A DNA stretch of 64,000 bases, taken from positions 15,945,181 to 16,009,180 of the forward strand of contig CAIIXF020000010.1 in assembly GCA_903813345.2 (NCBI GenBank). The letters are read 5' to 3'. The notes under the pieces are model-generated. The model had not been told where the DNA came from. It did no database searches and saw only the letters and a program-made list of their open reading frames with translations. Below, piece by piece: positions 1 through 11,967 of the stretch. The position numbers were made by a program, and so were the translations under genes. This DNA is from Owenia fusiformis (lineage: Eukaryota > Annelida > Polychaeta > Sabellida > Oweniidae). Each line of letters begins with the position of its first letter. Within the stretch, counting starts at the first letter, position 1.

Positions 1-250
1 AACAACGAATAAATGTATCGCAAAAGATGCATGAAAGAACGTAGTCTAGTCTAAGTATACTCAAGATCGATTAATGATCACTTAAACTTCACAAGAAAGC
101 TGTAGAAAATTTCTTTGTATGATATTAGAATCTCAGGAATAAAGTAGTTTGTTATTTGTGATAATGATAATTTGTGTCGACTTTGATATCCAGAAGGTAT
201 TAAAAATTTTTTGGTGGGGCAACATCTGATAAGATCAGAATGTTTTGTGG

Positions 251-467
251 CATTTTTAATGCCCCACCTAAACTAGTAAAACAATTATCTTGATGATATG
301 CTTTCATCATGGATGTATATAATGAGTTTCAGCTTCGCCATAAAAAATTGTTAGTAAGTATGTGAAAGGGCGCAGAAGAGAAAAACTCCCATTAGGCAAT
401 ACAAAAGAATTTGAGATCTGTATTTAGTATTACTAGTTTACTAGAAAAAATTTATTCAGAAGATAAA
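251..467 (+). repeat. Direct duplication, copy 1 (217 bp)
   Basis: This block reappears almost unchanged at 762-978, with about 294 bp between the copies. It begins in CATTTTTAATGCCCCACC and ends in TTCAGAAGATAAA. Just outside copy 1, at about 212-220, GGTGGGGCA is the inverse of the TGCCCCACC inside it, so the left edge can form a small hairpin. No coding sequence is seen. The near-identity suggests a recent segmental duplication or two copies of one short repeat. Confidence 0.9.
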
Positions 468-761
468 TAACCATTATGTTAAAATAATGGATTTATATTC
501 AATGAAGTTTTGTAAGGGAGTCTTCTGTGCCTGTTTCCAACTTTTAAACCAGCTTTGAAAAGACCGCGCTGGAACCAACCAATCAGAAGCCAGAGAATTA
601 GGTCAGGTAAATAGCGTCCCCGAAAGCAGCAAAACAAAGGATTGAAACTTCGCTGGATTCGTTTCGATTGATACACAACTTATATAAAGATTTGAGGTAA
701 GCAGCTTACGATTTCTCCCTCCACCTCCCCTTCTTCCTCCTGAAGAAGAGCTTATGTGGAG

Positions 762-978
762 CATTTTTAATGCCCCACCTAAACTAGTAAAACAATTATC
801 TTGATGATATGCTTTCATCATGGATGTATATAATGAGTTTCAGCTTCGCCATAAAAAATTGTTAGTAAGTATGTGAAAGGGCGCAGAAGAGAAAAACTCC
901 CATTAGGCAATACAAAAGAATTTGAGATCTGTATTTAGTATTACTAGTTTACTAGAAAAAATTTATTCAGAAGATAAA
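762..978 (+). repeat. Direct duplication, copy 2 (217 bp)
   Basis: Second copy of the block at 251-467, in the same orientation and essentially identical. The flanks differ on both sides, so the duplicated unit is well delimited. Confidence 0.9.
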
Positions 979-1215
979 AAGGATATACAAGGTAAACTAA
1001 ATACATAGGCTAAGTATTGAATCCCCGGAAGCCAACCTCATTGATATTGTATCTGAAAAATAAAGATTATTCATTTTCTAAATTAAATCCCCTTGATTTA
1101 CCGTATCGTATGGAAATTGTTTACAAAGAATAATATAACTAGACTTTGGAAATTGAACAAGTTCAATTTCAGACTCCAGATCTGGACTTTTTTAAGCCGA
1201 GTCATCCAGAAAAAC

Positions 1216-1515
1216 ATGGATGGATGGATGGATGGATGGATGGATGAAATAGGAAGGAGGGATAGGACAGAATAGGATGGAACGATGGGAGAGAATAGAG
1301 AAGAAAGATAGGATAGAATAGCAAGGAAAGGATAGGAAGGAAAGGATAGGAAGGATAGATAGATAGGAAGAAAAGGATATGAAGGATAGATAGGAAGGAA
1401 CGGATAGGGATAAAAGGGATAGGATAGGAAGGATAGGATAGAATAAGAAGGAACGATAGGATAGAATGGTAGGATAGGATAGGAAGGAAGGATGGATGGA
1501 AGGATGGATGGATTT
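1216..1515 (+). repeat. GGAT / AGGATAGGA simple-sequence array
   Basis: About 300 bp of purine-rich tandem repeat. It starts and ends with perfect GGAT units and has a degenerate AGGATAGGAAGG core. The long open frame on the opposite strand consists only of Pro, Ser, Tyr, Leu and Ile repeats and is not a gene. Confidence 0.95.
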
Positions 1516-1580
1516 TTCAACATTTTCTTCGCTACTCTTGACTTTCTATCAGGATACCATCAGATCGATTTTTCTCGAAA

Positions 1581-2050
1581 TTTCAAAACGCCATAACTTC
1601 CGAACCGGAAGTCGGATCGAAATTTGGTTTGCAGATTCTGATTCCTGAGAAAATTCTATTCTTCATTCATAACTCAAACGTTAATTTTGGAGAATTTTTT
1701 ATTTTGAACTACTTTTTGGACACCATATCTCAAGGCTAACACTATTAGTACACTCTTGGCTACATGTATACACAATTTCGAAGAATATAATTGAAGTGTA
1801 GTGTCAGAATCACAAAAATAAGGAAAACTTTGAATTTGACCTAGATTTTGACCTAGACATTTTTGTGCCCAAATTCTGAAGCTAGATTGCTTTTGAGGTA
1901 CCCTTCATTTAAAGGCTTTCATTAAATTAAGCTGTACTCGGTCGTATATATGTCGTATTTTACACTTCAAAATTTTTTTTTTTGCCCATTGACTTAACAC
2001 GGGGCACCAAATTTAGCGATTTTGAGTTTTCAAAACGCCATAACTTCCGA
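1581..2050 (+). repeat. Pair of identical 23-bp words bracketing unrecognised repeat-like DNA
   Basis: The words at 1581-1603 and 2028-2050 (both containing CCATAACTTCCGA) are identical and in the same orientation, about 450 bp apart. The first is followed by an ACCGGAAGTCGGATCG palindrome-like tail. This looks like part of a dispersed repeat, but I cannot assign a family or find its ends. Confidence 0.4.
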
Positions 2051-2660
2051 TGAGTGTTGGTTTAATGATATTGCAGTTATACAATGCTATTATATAGAGG
2101 TTATTTACTGAGAGGGATTCAATATTGGTTTTATTCCGGACACATTATGATATTTCCCAAGGGCCCAGGGGGAATCTGGGATTACTGTACCCCTATCAAT
2201 TTACCTTTTCGGGACCTAAATTACCTACCTTTTTACTCAATCGGGGAGAACGAATCCAAAGAGAACAATACTTCTACATGTGCGCTGTGCAAGATTTCCA
2301 ATAGCTTGTCGTGTTTACCGAGAACGAAAGATGTTTGTCTACCATTTTGAATGATACTAACTGGTATCAGGGTCATCAAGCTATGGAACAGGGGTTTATG
2401 ATATTAAATTGGGTTACTATAGCTTGCAATGTTAAAGGCGATTGAACTATGTTATAAAACAACTTCCAGTACATTATGATACTGTATTTAAAAGTATAAA
2501 TTTTTGAAAAAAATACATATAAAGAATCTTCGCCCGCAGGACATGTATTTTGAATGCCTGAGAAGAACGCAAATGGGTACTGGCCCGGTGTTGCAATAGT
2601 TGCATTTAAAAATCTGTTCCTCTCGAGATTTATGGTCTTCTGAAATTATACTATTAATTG

Positions 2661-2948
2661 GTGTTGTTGCATCATTGCTCAAATCTAGAAGAGTGTTGTT
2701 GCATCTTCGGTTTGGTGTTGTTGCATCAATAGTGAGGAACTAAAACCGTGAACTTCTTGCTTCTTGATGATGCTACATGTATACTAATGACAGTTTCTTT
2801 AAATATAGATCATGCGCTAACTTCACGTGTATGGTTATTGAGAAACTCGTCCTAAAATTGGGTTTAAATTGGGGAAACAACTTATCGTACGAAAATCTAT
2901 CACCGGAAGTCTGGCCATCTTGATGCAACAACACGGTGTTGTTGCATC
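2661..2948 (+). repeat. Cluster of GTGTTGTTGCATC motifs with a perfect palindrome
   Basis: The 13-bp word GTGTTGTTGCATC occurs at 2661, 2693, 2715 and 2936. At 2922-2934 its exact reverse complement sits one base before the last copy, making a 27-bp near-perfect palindrome. Five occurrences in under 300 bp is far beyond chance. No gene accompanies it. It may be a foldback repeat end or a protein-binding cluster. Confidence 0.7.
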
Positions 2949-2961
2949 ACGATACTCCCCA

Positions 2962-5900
2962 GTGATCACTGGTATCTTGAGATGATGTTTGTTTTAGGGT
3001 GAAATTTCTTTATAGCTCAGTATGCAAATCAAAATGTTGAAATTTATCCAGAAATGATGATTAGTCCTTCGTGCCTCAACTAAATCAGCATTATAGACAA
3101 AAGAGCCTCACTAAGCTCATATTTTTACATTTAGCCTATTGGACATAATCTAGTACATAAATCCAGGATTTTGTGTTAGGAAGGCGTTTGATAATAGCTG
3201 TGAGTAAAGCAGTGAGCGCGAGAAAAGGTGGGTCTGGGGGAAAAATTTCGAAAATTGCTTATGCAATGCGTTATTGACAATCTATTTTGACACATGCCCT
3301 TTTTAGGCACATGCCCCCCCCCCACATCCCCGTCTAGATCCGCTAGCGGTACATGTACATGTATTGGAGGCCTTTCTAGGTCAGACTGAGTAAGAATTAA
3401 CCCTTGTTTATATCCTTGAATGGGGTGGGGGTTACCCAACTCTCAGATTTGAATCAGCCCATACTGCTCTATAAGTCTCTTAATCTACCAAAGATGATAA
3501 GGTTATAAATCCTTATGAATTTGAATCCTGAAATTCAGAGGATGTACTTTTGCATTCTATTTCTATTCTTTCTTTATCATGAATATTTTAATCACTTTGA
3601 GTTTTCAATAAAAATGGAAGTCATTAATTATGATTATTTTTGACAAATACATACTGAGTTAAGCTACAGAGATTTATTACTTGAGATTTCTTTATGACAC
3701 CTCAATCTATAAATCTTCATTCGCAAACAGCATGCATTGATGATTTATCATAGTGCTGGAAGTATGCTAATTATGAACACATTTCACATTCACATAAACC
3801 ACCATTTTTATGATGTCTTTGAATTTTAAGAACTTAGGAATTCGAAATTGATGTGTGTGTAATTTGTGGTTATACTCCTGGTTGAATTCAGTGTACTTAG
3901 AATTTTCTAAGATATGTAGCCATGAACCTTTGAGGGTAGAGGTCCACGAGGGCATCCTTCTTCAAAGGACTTCATTTATGCTTGAATACTATACCCTTGC
4001 TGCAAGGATGTATCAGGAATCTTCTTAAACTTTATTTTTCTACCCTCCTCCTATATTATATGTTTATATTCTTAGAGATGTGTTCTGTTCATCCTCCTAA
4101 GCAGGTGTCAAGAATCCGAACCTCCTTCTCTCCCATGCAATAACCAATTTGGAAGCGCCCGATTTAACTGAATCACGTGATCTAATTATGCGTAATGACT
4201 TATACATGATTTCTGTCACAGTGTTGCGACAGCCAATCAGACTGCGAGTTCTTAATCGGAGAAATGCTTACTGCTTATCGCAGGGGGTAAAAAGAAAGAA
4301 TATATTCTGGATTTTGAAGCCCTGTGATCGGAGGATGGTTTTGTAAGACAGTTACAAAATCTTGTACCAAACAAAAACTACTGACGTTTTGAAAGTTTGT
4401 ATGCCTTTTGTTTCAAATGATATTTTATTGTATACCTAGTTTTTTAAGCCTGTTTTGCCTTATAACTTATGTTTCAGAGGCTGTTATATCTTATAACTTA
4501 TGCTTTGGAGGGTGTTTTACCTTGTGTCAATAGACAACCAATTCCATAAGGTAGATTTCATTTAGCTCATGATGTTCGTATGCAAATCTACAATTTTTTT
4601 GTACATGTAAAAGGTTCAGCAATTTTGGTTTTGGGCATTCAAATTGTAATTGCTCTTAAATGAATCTTGTCATGGATACTTGCCTATCATGGTTCATGTC
4701 ATGTTGCTCATATTCTTGGACTTAAAAGATCTAAAGATGACTTGCATCATATTAAGCCATATTTTAATCCAGATAGATTTGTTTTGAGATTACCCTGGTG
4801 AGAGTGATGTATAATGGATTATTTGAAACAAAGGAGAATGAAAATAGCCATAAAATTAGCATAAATTACTTGGTTCATTAATTGGTCTGAGCCTAATGTA
4901 TTTGTCTTATGTTATGTGATTAATGTTAGGATTAATTAAACAATAGTAATTAAATCAGGAACATAAGGGAAAGAGGGGAGTAGTTTCACTCAATGAATCT
5001 TGTGGGAAGTCATCATAAAAAACGTATTAACCATACATTGTCCCTTTTGTCTGATATGGTCATTCGTAGTACTAAAGGCCAAACCTGAGATTCTGCTGTG
5101 TTGAATCTAATATTTTTCTTTGAGGACAAATGCTAGACAAATGGAACAGGAGTTGAAATCTGAAGGTTGAAATCCTTAATATTTAATATATCACTTTTCA
5201 GTTGTTATTTGCATTATGTTTTTTGTGTAACATTATTTTTTTTCAAGGGTTAGTTACTATCGCCTAATCACAATTTCTATAAATTATCATTATCACCCGT
5301 AACTTGAACATTTTGTCGCCAAGTTCTCCCATGTGACTTGCTACGCGTGACATGGCTACATTGAAATAACACCTCATAGGCAACCAGCATTGCTCTATAA
5401 TGGTCTTTAATTTTATTAAATTAATCTGAAACAAAGGGTTGCAATAAATGGTGTAAGAATTAATGGCCTGCTATCGATTCTGTGACCAAACAGGGAATTG
5501 AAGACACTTGGAATAAGAGTCAAGATTTGTCAGCATTAAAGCTGCCATTGCTTCAAGAATTTGTACCCCCTTCCCCTCTCCCACTTACATGTAGCTTCTT
5601 TATACTATTTCTGAATATGGAAATCAGATTATTTGGGGATGATTAGGCTTAGACAAGGCTACTCTATTTTAAATCTTTGTCTCATCTTTTTTATGTCATC
5701 GCAATACTGGAATGTGTTCAGTATTGGACGTTTTGTGTTTGGCATATACTGATTGGTGTTTGGTAGTTGGTATTTAGCAGTTGGTGTTCGGCATCTGTAA
5801 CAAATGGCAGATGGTGATATTTTGCATGTAAATTATAAATGCCTTGTTTATGCTAGTTTAGCTCTTTGGGTGAATTCATAATAATTTTGAAACTTGTTTT

Positions 5901-8200
5901 TGAAATAGTTGAATATATCCAGACATGGCATTGTTTTACCCATGTTTGTTTTTACAATGTACAGAAAATGGCTCATTATTGTACAGTTAAAATTTTTACG
6001 TTTGAGGCAATATATTTAGACTCAACAAAATACTATGACATAAAAAGTATAAATGCCTCCCATTAGCAGGGAGGTCATACTGTTTTAGATGGCTTCAAAG
6101 CTGGGACCATGGGAACCCAGGTGGAAATTATATCACATTAAACACTAAATGTGTGGAGAATGGACATCAAATTTGTACCTAACAAACTGCTTCAAGCATT
6201 TATCATGTCAAAAGAGAGCATCAACACTTGGAAATGTTTTTTAAATGGGGAGTGACTTATTCCAGTTTTCCCACCAAGGACGTTGAATTTTGGACTGCAA
6301 AATACTTGATTTGACGATTTAACAAAAGGACTTGAAAATTATAAAAAAAAATTCGAGAATTATAATCATAATTTTTAATAATAACTGAGATAAGATAAAA
6401 CAGAGCAAGTGCATCATATCAAGCTCCATTTGTCATCCCGCACATTGATTGGTTGATATTGGGATGTTCTCTTCTAATCTTTTGTAAAAATGACATCATT
6501 GTGTAGTAGACAGTCACATGTATAAAATAATAGATTTATTATGAGAATAATTTTTATAACAGCTTGAAATGTCACAAATGTCATGACGATAATCAAACTG
6601 TTTGAGATCAATTGTATTAATATTAAACCTTAAGATTTATGACTTCCGTTTGTTTTATTAGAATTTATTACGGCAGAGTTGCGTAAATTGAGATTGATGA
6701 TTCTCATTTTCTCATTAAGAATTATTTTAATTATTTGAAAAATGAAATCATTGGTAAAATGTAGTCTTGTCTCAAGTCCTTATGACCCAACTCCCAAAGT
6801 ACCATACATATATCTATGGAGGTGAGGTATATAGAGGTGGTGGGGTAATCCAGAGACCTTGTGTCTTATTATATCTCATGTCGTGGAATAGACAAGTCAC
6901 AAATATATTTTCTTTCATAAGTGATGAACCACTATACGACAGACAGTTCCCCTATGGCAGTGACTCATTTGTAAGCAAACAACTTACCCTTTAACACTAA
7001 TTCATGGCCTTTCAGATGTAAAGAAGAGATCGGGGTACCTAATGCAATGCAATCATCTCGTTAATACGCTATTCCTTTAATCTGGAATATCTAATATGAA
7101 ATCAGAGATGGATGATATTTGGTTGATGTTAGATGCATTGATCTTTGAGAATATGTTTTATCTTGTAGATATGATTATGCCATATCCTAATAACTAAAAA
7201 GTGTGATTTCCCATCCTATCATCTCAAAGCTATATTATTCTCTTGAGATGCTTTGAAGGAGTGTTGTCTGAATTTAATTTTTTCAGCTTACATAATTTGT
7301 AAAATGTAAACAACGGCTATTTTATTAAGTATTCTTTCCAAATAAACAATTGCCAGTTCATAGCTATTCTTCCCAAATAGTCAATTCATATTATTTATTC
7401 TTATGGTAAATATGCATAATAAAAACGATTCATTATTACAATTATCCATACACTAATTAATGAAGGTAAAACCTGTGCCAAGAAAAAATGTTCAGTGTTG
7501 GTAGGTGTTCACTACAGAGGTAGTCATTTATACAGAAGTCAGTAAAATATACATGAGGAAGGGAGTCTACTAGAGACAGGCGTTTACAAGAGCGAGTTGT
7601 TCACTTAGACAGGTTTTACGATATCTAATATTCTTTGCAATTAATGTGGGTATTTATATTTATATGTGATGGTAGAAGGCATATTTAAAATACAAAATAT
7701 TTTGTTAAGTTAAATGATATTCTTGGCGTTTTTCAATGTTTTTCTTGCACTACAACCTTAAACATCAAAAACATCCATTATTAGTATGCCTTTGTCAAAT
7801 CACTTTCTGTGTATCAATGGTTGGAGTTAACTTAAAACAGCAAACCTTCTGAATACCTCAATATTAGATCCTCAATATTTTCTAAAAAGTCATTCCAGTT
7901 GATCAAATACATAGATCTGTGAATTTAACAAAAGGTGTAGGAAGTACAGGCTTATGTTACCTCACTGGGGTTGGATAAAGCTCACTGGCCATTGTGTGGT
8001 CATGTATGTTATTATAGTTTGTCTGGGTCCAGGAAATAATATCTATTGGAATAATTTCGCAATCAGATTTAGTGGCCTGCGAAACACGGACCTAAGTGGT
8101 ATTATATTTTCATTCAAAAGTTTGTTTTCTCAGGAATCTATCTACCTTATGCTCAAGACGGGGAGAAACTCCAGGGTTCAAAGATGACATACGCTTATAA
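2962..8200. other. Stretch without recognisable genes
   Basis: AT-rich sequence with frequent stops on both strands and no exon-like frame between good splice sites. A C-run lies near 3315. A short repeat at 5781-5850 is shared with 60215-60285. A segment near 3945-4010 is loosely shared with about 16970 and 46486. Confidence 0.5.
5781..5850 (+). repeat. Short dispersed repeat, copy 1
   Basis: The words TCTGTAACAAATGGCAG and GGTGATATTTTGCATGT, followed by a TGCCTTGTT block, recur in the same order at about 60215-60285 with a few differences and a small gap. The surrounding GTTGGTGTTCGG-type sequence is also loosely similar. No coding potential is seen. Confidence 0.6.
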
Positions 8201-8230
8201 TGAAAATCTTCATTGAGATGACATCGTCGC

Positions 8231-8332
8231 TGATTGGTTTAGCGAGTCGATCGTTGATTGGTTTAAAACTAGGTCAATTTGAAAACTTTGAAAACCAAGA
8301 TGGAGGGAAGTATAAATATATGCACTTCCGGG
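8231..8332 (+). promoter_or_regulatory. Possible core promoter (CCAAT, TATA, ETS-like words)
   Basis: Two GATTGGTTT words (inverted CCAAT) at 8232 and 8256 lie upstream of TATAAATATA at 8311-8320, and CTTCCGGG follows at 8325. The region is visibly richer in GC and CpG than its surroundings. A short ATG frame of about 30 codons starts near 8378 but has no clear donor site. The arrangement suits a transcription start on the plus strand, possibly for the gene that owns the exon at 11238. This is inference from motif spacing only. Confidence 0.25.
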
Positions 8333-8539
8333 AAAGGAGGTGTGCGAAGGGGGAAATCGTATGTCATCAATTGAATCATGGGTTTTCCCTCCTCTTCTTA
8401 TGCTCGTTGGAAACTTAAAAATCAAAAAAGTGTTTGTGACAGACTTTTGCGCATTGATCAGTGCCTATGAGTTCCCTATCTTTTCTTCATCGGAGCAATT
8501 AGAACATAAGACATTGAACTTCTATCTAAAAAGCTAGTA

Positions 8540-10680
8540 TTGACTCCGGGATTGTCTATAAGTGAAATTTTGACGAGGCGTATATAAAATGGTATAAAAT
8601 TTATGAAGCGTGTACTAAAAAGATATAACATTTCCTGGCAATCCTAAAAAGCAAATATTAGAGTCTCGATTGACGATTTTACTCCCACGTACGATAATCA
8701 ATAAGTCTCATCTAAAACTTGATTATTTTACCAAATCTTCTTATTACTTCATGTACAAACCTTGCTTGATTTTTAAGATATTTAAGTATCAGTTTTAGAT
8801 GAAAGTTTCAACTTGATATAATTCAGCTGAATTGATAACAGAAATGTCAAATGATTTCATTTGATTTTGCCAAATTGCCTAAGTTATGAGAGTAATAAAA
8901 AGGAAGATATGCTATCTTATATCGAAGATTAAAACATTATTGCAAGAAAAATGGTTTTATTATGCAAGATTTGATGGAATCTCTCTCTAAATTGGAACCA
9001 TATATTATCAGCATATCAATTGGTATTAATGTGGTCACCATAACCTTTGAAAATGTTAAATTATTTTCAATGTTTTAACCTTTAAAAATGTTTTGTTTGC
9101 TTCTTTCAAAGCAAGAACTTTGTACTTTATGCAGTTATTGACCTATGAAGAGGTAGACAATTAACTTGAGGTTATTCAATACTATTAGTCTAATCAATTA
9201 CAAAAACAAGATCCTCAAATAATTTGCTATCAAATAATTGGATAGAATGTGTTTGATGGGAAAAATAAAGTGTCAGGTAGTTTACATCACTCATTACTCA
9301 GCTGTTACTGTTTTTGTAAAATATTAGATGATATGTGAGTGTTATTGTGATGTTGTCATTACTTAATTGAATGTTGGTTTTAATAGTTTCATATCAAAGA
9401 GCATTTTAAATTGATTGATGAGACAATAAGAGCTCATTAAATAATTGGCAATAAGTCAGTAAAATTGTCATCGTGGAATTGATAGTTTGACATTTGATGC
9501 AAATAAAAGATTGCAAAAAGCAAATGTAGCTGTGTGTATGTAGAACCTAGTACCACTATCTTTCTTGCATTTAACTAGGTTGAAAAGAAGACGACACAGT
9601 ATGATGATATTCTATTATTATGATGTTCCCTTGTGATGCTGTCTTATATGTGTATTTGCCAGTGAAATTATTTGCTTGTTTAGGGGTTCACTGGTTGTAT
9701 GTTTGTATAACATTTGTCTCCTCTCTCCTATGTACCAGTGGTTTCAAAATTTAGCATGACATACTATCAGGTAAAGGACAGGTAAAGAATGCAATGCGCT
9801 ACATTCAGATTCATTCTTTAGCTAATTATTAACATATAATGCTCTTGAACATGTTCTAATTATTGTTCAGACAATTTTTCGATTAATTTCTCCAAGTTTG
9901 TAAAACAAGGATAATTTGTTCCTTAGATAAGATACCGTTTGAGATTTTTTTATGCAATCTCTTAAAAGGAACCCCAAGGGAGATTTATTGTCCTCTGTTA
10001 TCGACCCAAATCTGAAATGTTCCCTTTCAAGTCTGCCAATCAGCCATCTAGGAATTACAGGTCAAGCTGGATTGAAAAATATCTGACAACTTACATTTAT
10101 TGTTTCAGCGTATTAATCATAGAGATTATAGATTGAATGTCAATGTGGTATTGTAATTCTAGAGATCAGAGAGAATTCTGGAAAAAGAGCAAATTTGTAT
10201 AGTATTGTTCTCTTAGGTTTTTGCTGTGTTTTAAGAACAGTCTGCCCGTAACCATTTATATTTTCTAGTGACACTTGGTTTGTTTTACCCTGAGTTCTCC
10301 CTATTGGTTAGCATCTGTTCCCTCTGAGTATAACAGGTGATTTTAGTTTCATTGCTGAAGAAATCTTAACAATTTTGAATATCTGGTCCATTTGTTGATT
10401 ATTAGGAATTTAAGTGTGAAATGAATTGAATGTAGAATTATCATTTTCTGGTCATATATTCTGATTAGATTTACTATACAGGTAGAATCATAGAATTATC
10501 TCTGATTTCATGTGTGTAGACTTTAGATGAAGACAAGACAATCTCTTGCAAAATAGGTGTTTCATATTAGAAGAAATAATCCTAAATTAAACAATTTAAA
10601 TACAGTGTTCATGTACATTGCCAGGCTATATTCTCATCACGTCTCTCTATAAAGCAATTTGTTTCTAGAAGGGAAGTGAT
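8540..10680. other. Stretch without recognisable genes
   Basis: AT-rich sequence with no reading frame, splice-site pair, tandem array or inverted repeat that I can support. Confidence 0.5.
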
Positions 10681-10681
10681 A

Positions 10682-11174
10682 CGAGGGTTGTCCAAAAAGT
10701 CTTGAAATTTTTGCTCTCATTTCATCAATTTTTATTATTCTTTTGGCATCATATTTCACATAGATGATCTTTGAACATTTGTTATTCACTTTGTAAAGTT
10801 TGAAGGAATTACACTGCATTGTTTTATTTTTATGACCATTGCAAGAGTATGAGTTTTAAGGAGGCTAAAATAAAGAAAAAATTATCCAAAATTTTGAATT
10901 TAGGAGCACATCCTATGCATCAAATGCTTTATTCGTTTTTGAAGTTACAAAATAATCAACATTATTATTTTATTAAAGGAGCACATCCTTAATGAATATT
11001 ATTGCACATAGTCCCATTACATTCATAATTTTTCACATTTCTGTACGCATTATTATGATGTTTTTGTATATGAAGGATGGATTACTGCCAGACATACATA
11101 CCAAGTTTCAGCAAGAATAGATAAAATTTGATGAAATGAGAACAAAAATTTCAAGACTTTTTGGACAACCCTCG
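10682..11174. mobile_element. Mariner-type MITE, TA-flanked
   Basis: A 493-bp non-autonomous element. The left end reads CGAGGGTTGTCCAAAAAGT and the right end is its exact inverse. The inverted match continues for about 50 bp with one mismatch and then fades. Both ends are bordered by TA (10680-10681 and 11175-11176), the target duplication of the Tc1/mariner superfamily. The interior has no transposase frame, so it would need a transposase supplied elsewhere. It ends only 63 bp before a host exon. Confidence 0.9.
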
Positions 11175-11237
11175 TAGAAGGGTCAGATTTTGCTTAATGA
11201 TGTTGTAATAACATAGCATATTATTTGTGTTTTTCAG

Positions 11238-11296
11238 ATGATGGAAAACTGAGGATGTTACTTGAGGAAAGAGATGAGTTGACACAGAATCAAGAG
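11238..11296 (+). CDS. Internal exon of an unidentified host gene
   Basis: The 59-bp exon follows a strong acceptor (TGTGTTTTTCAG) and ends at a consensus donor (GAG/GTAAGT). With the first two bases completing a codon it reads DGKLRMLLEERDELTQNQE. This is rich in charged and Leu residues and has the character of an amphipathic helix or coiled coil. Exon phase is 1 in, 0 out. I do not recognise the parent protein. No partner exon is certain, which implies very long introns on both sides. A MITE lies 63 bp upstream and a foldback repeat 50 bp downstream, so the exon is tightly framed by repeats. Confidence 0.6.
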
Positions 11297-11346
11297 GTAA
11301 GTCACAGTGAATTCTGCAAACACATGCAGTGATATGATGTCCCCGG

Positions 11347-11754
11347 CAGTGCAGTGTGGCAGCTAAGGATATTTTCACTCTAGCCAAATTTGACCTCTCA
11401 CTTTGAATTCAGACTCGCCAAAATATTTTATGACTGGACATTTTTGGGGAATCAGTAGAAAATGACCTACCTTTAAAGTTAAGAGACATCGTGAATCGAA
11501 TTTGCCGCTATTTTGCATACTACGTAAGCACTTAAAATAAATAAAAAACTTTTTCCTGCTCTTACAAGTATTTTAGCGATTCTAGAGGTAAGATTGACAA
11601 ACTATTTGTTTAGAAGGTTAAGCATATCTCTGTTTCTCATGGGGTCAATTATCTATCGCCGAAATAATCGAGACAAATTGCATTTTCCTTCGCCAAAATT
11701 TTTTCTGACCCTTGTTTTGGCATTTGGCGAGGCCTTAGCTGCCACCCTGCAGTG
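11347..11754. mobile_element. Degenerate foldback repeat / MITE
   Basis: The ends form an imperfect inverted repeat: CAGTGCAGTGTGGCAGCTAA on the left against CACTGCAGGGTGGCAGCTAA read inward from the right. Internal CTCGCCAAAAT-type words also occur in opposite orientations. No clear target duplication or coding frame is seen. A hAT-like origin is possible but not shown. Confidence 0.5.
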
Positions 11755-11967
11755 TAGAAACAAGGGTCTGCACCAAGCTTTAAAATTATTTTGCGACACG
11801 GTGAAAATCCATCTGCACCCTGTTGATGGTTAGAGAAATCCAAAAAAGAAGACTATTTTTAACATAAATAATTTTTCAACATTTCAGATTCAAATTCAAA
11901 TCATGGGAGAATCCCAACCAAAACCATGTAACAGTTAATAAAGAACAGGGAGTAATATTATGAGGTA

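Noticed and set aside
1098-1523. 141-codon minus-strand open frame
   Set aside because: It is the translation of the GGAT/AGGAT simple repeat and has only Pro, Ser, Tyr, Leu and Ile-type repeats.
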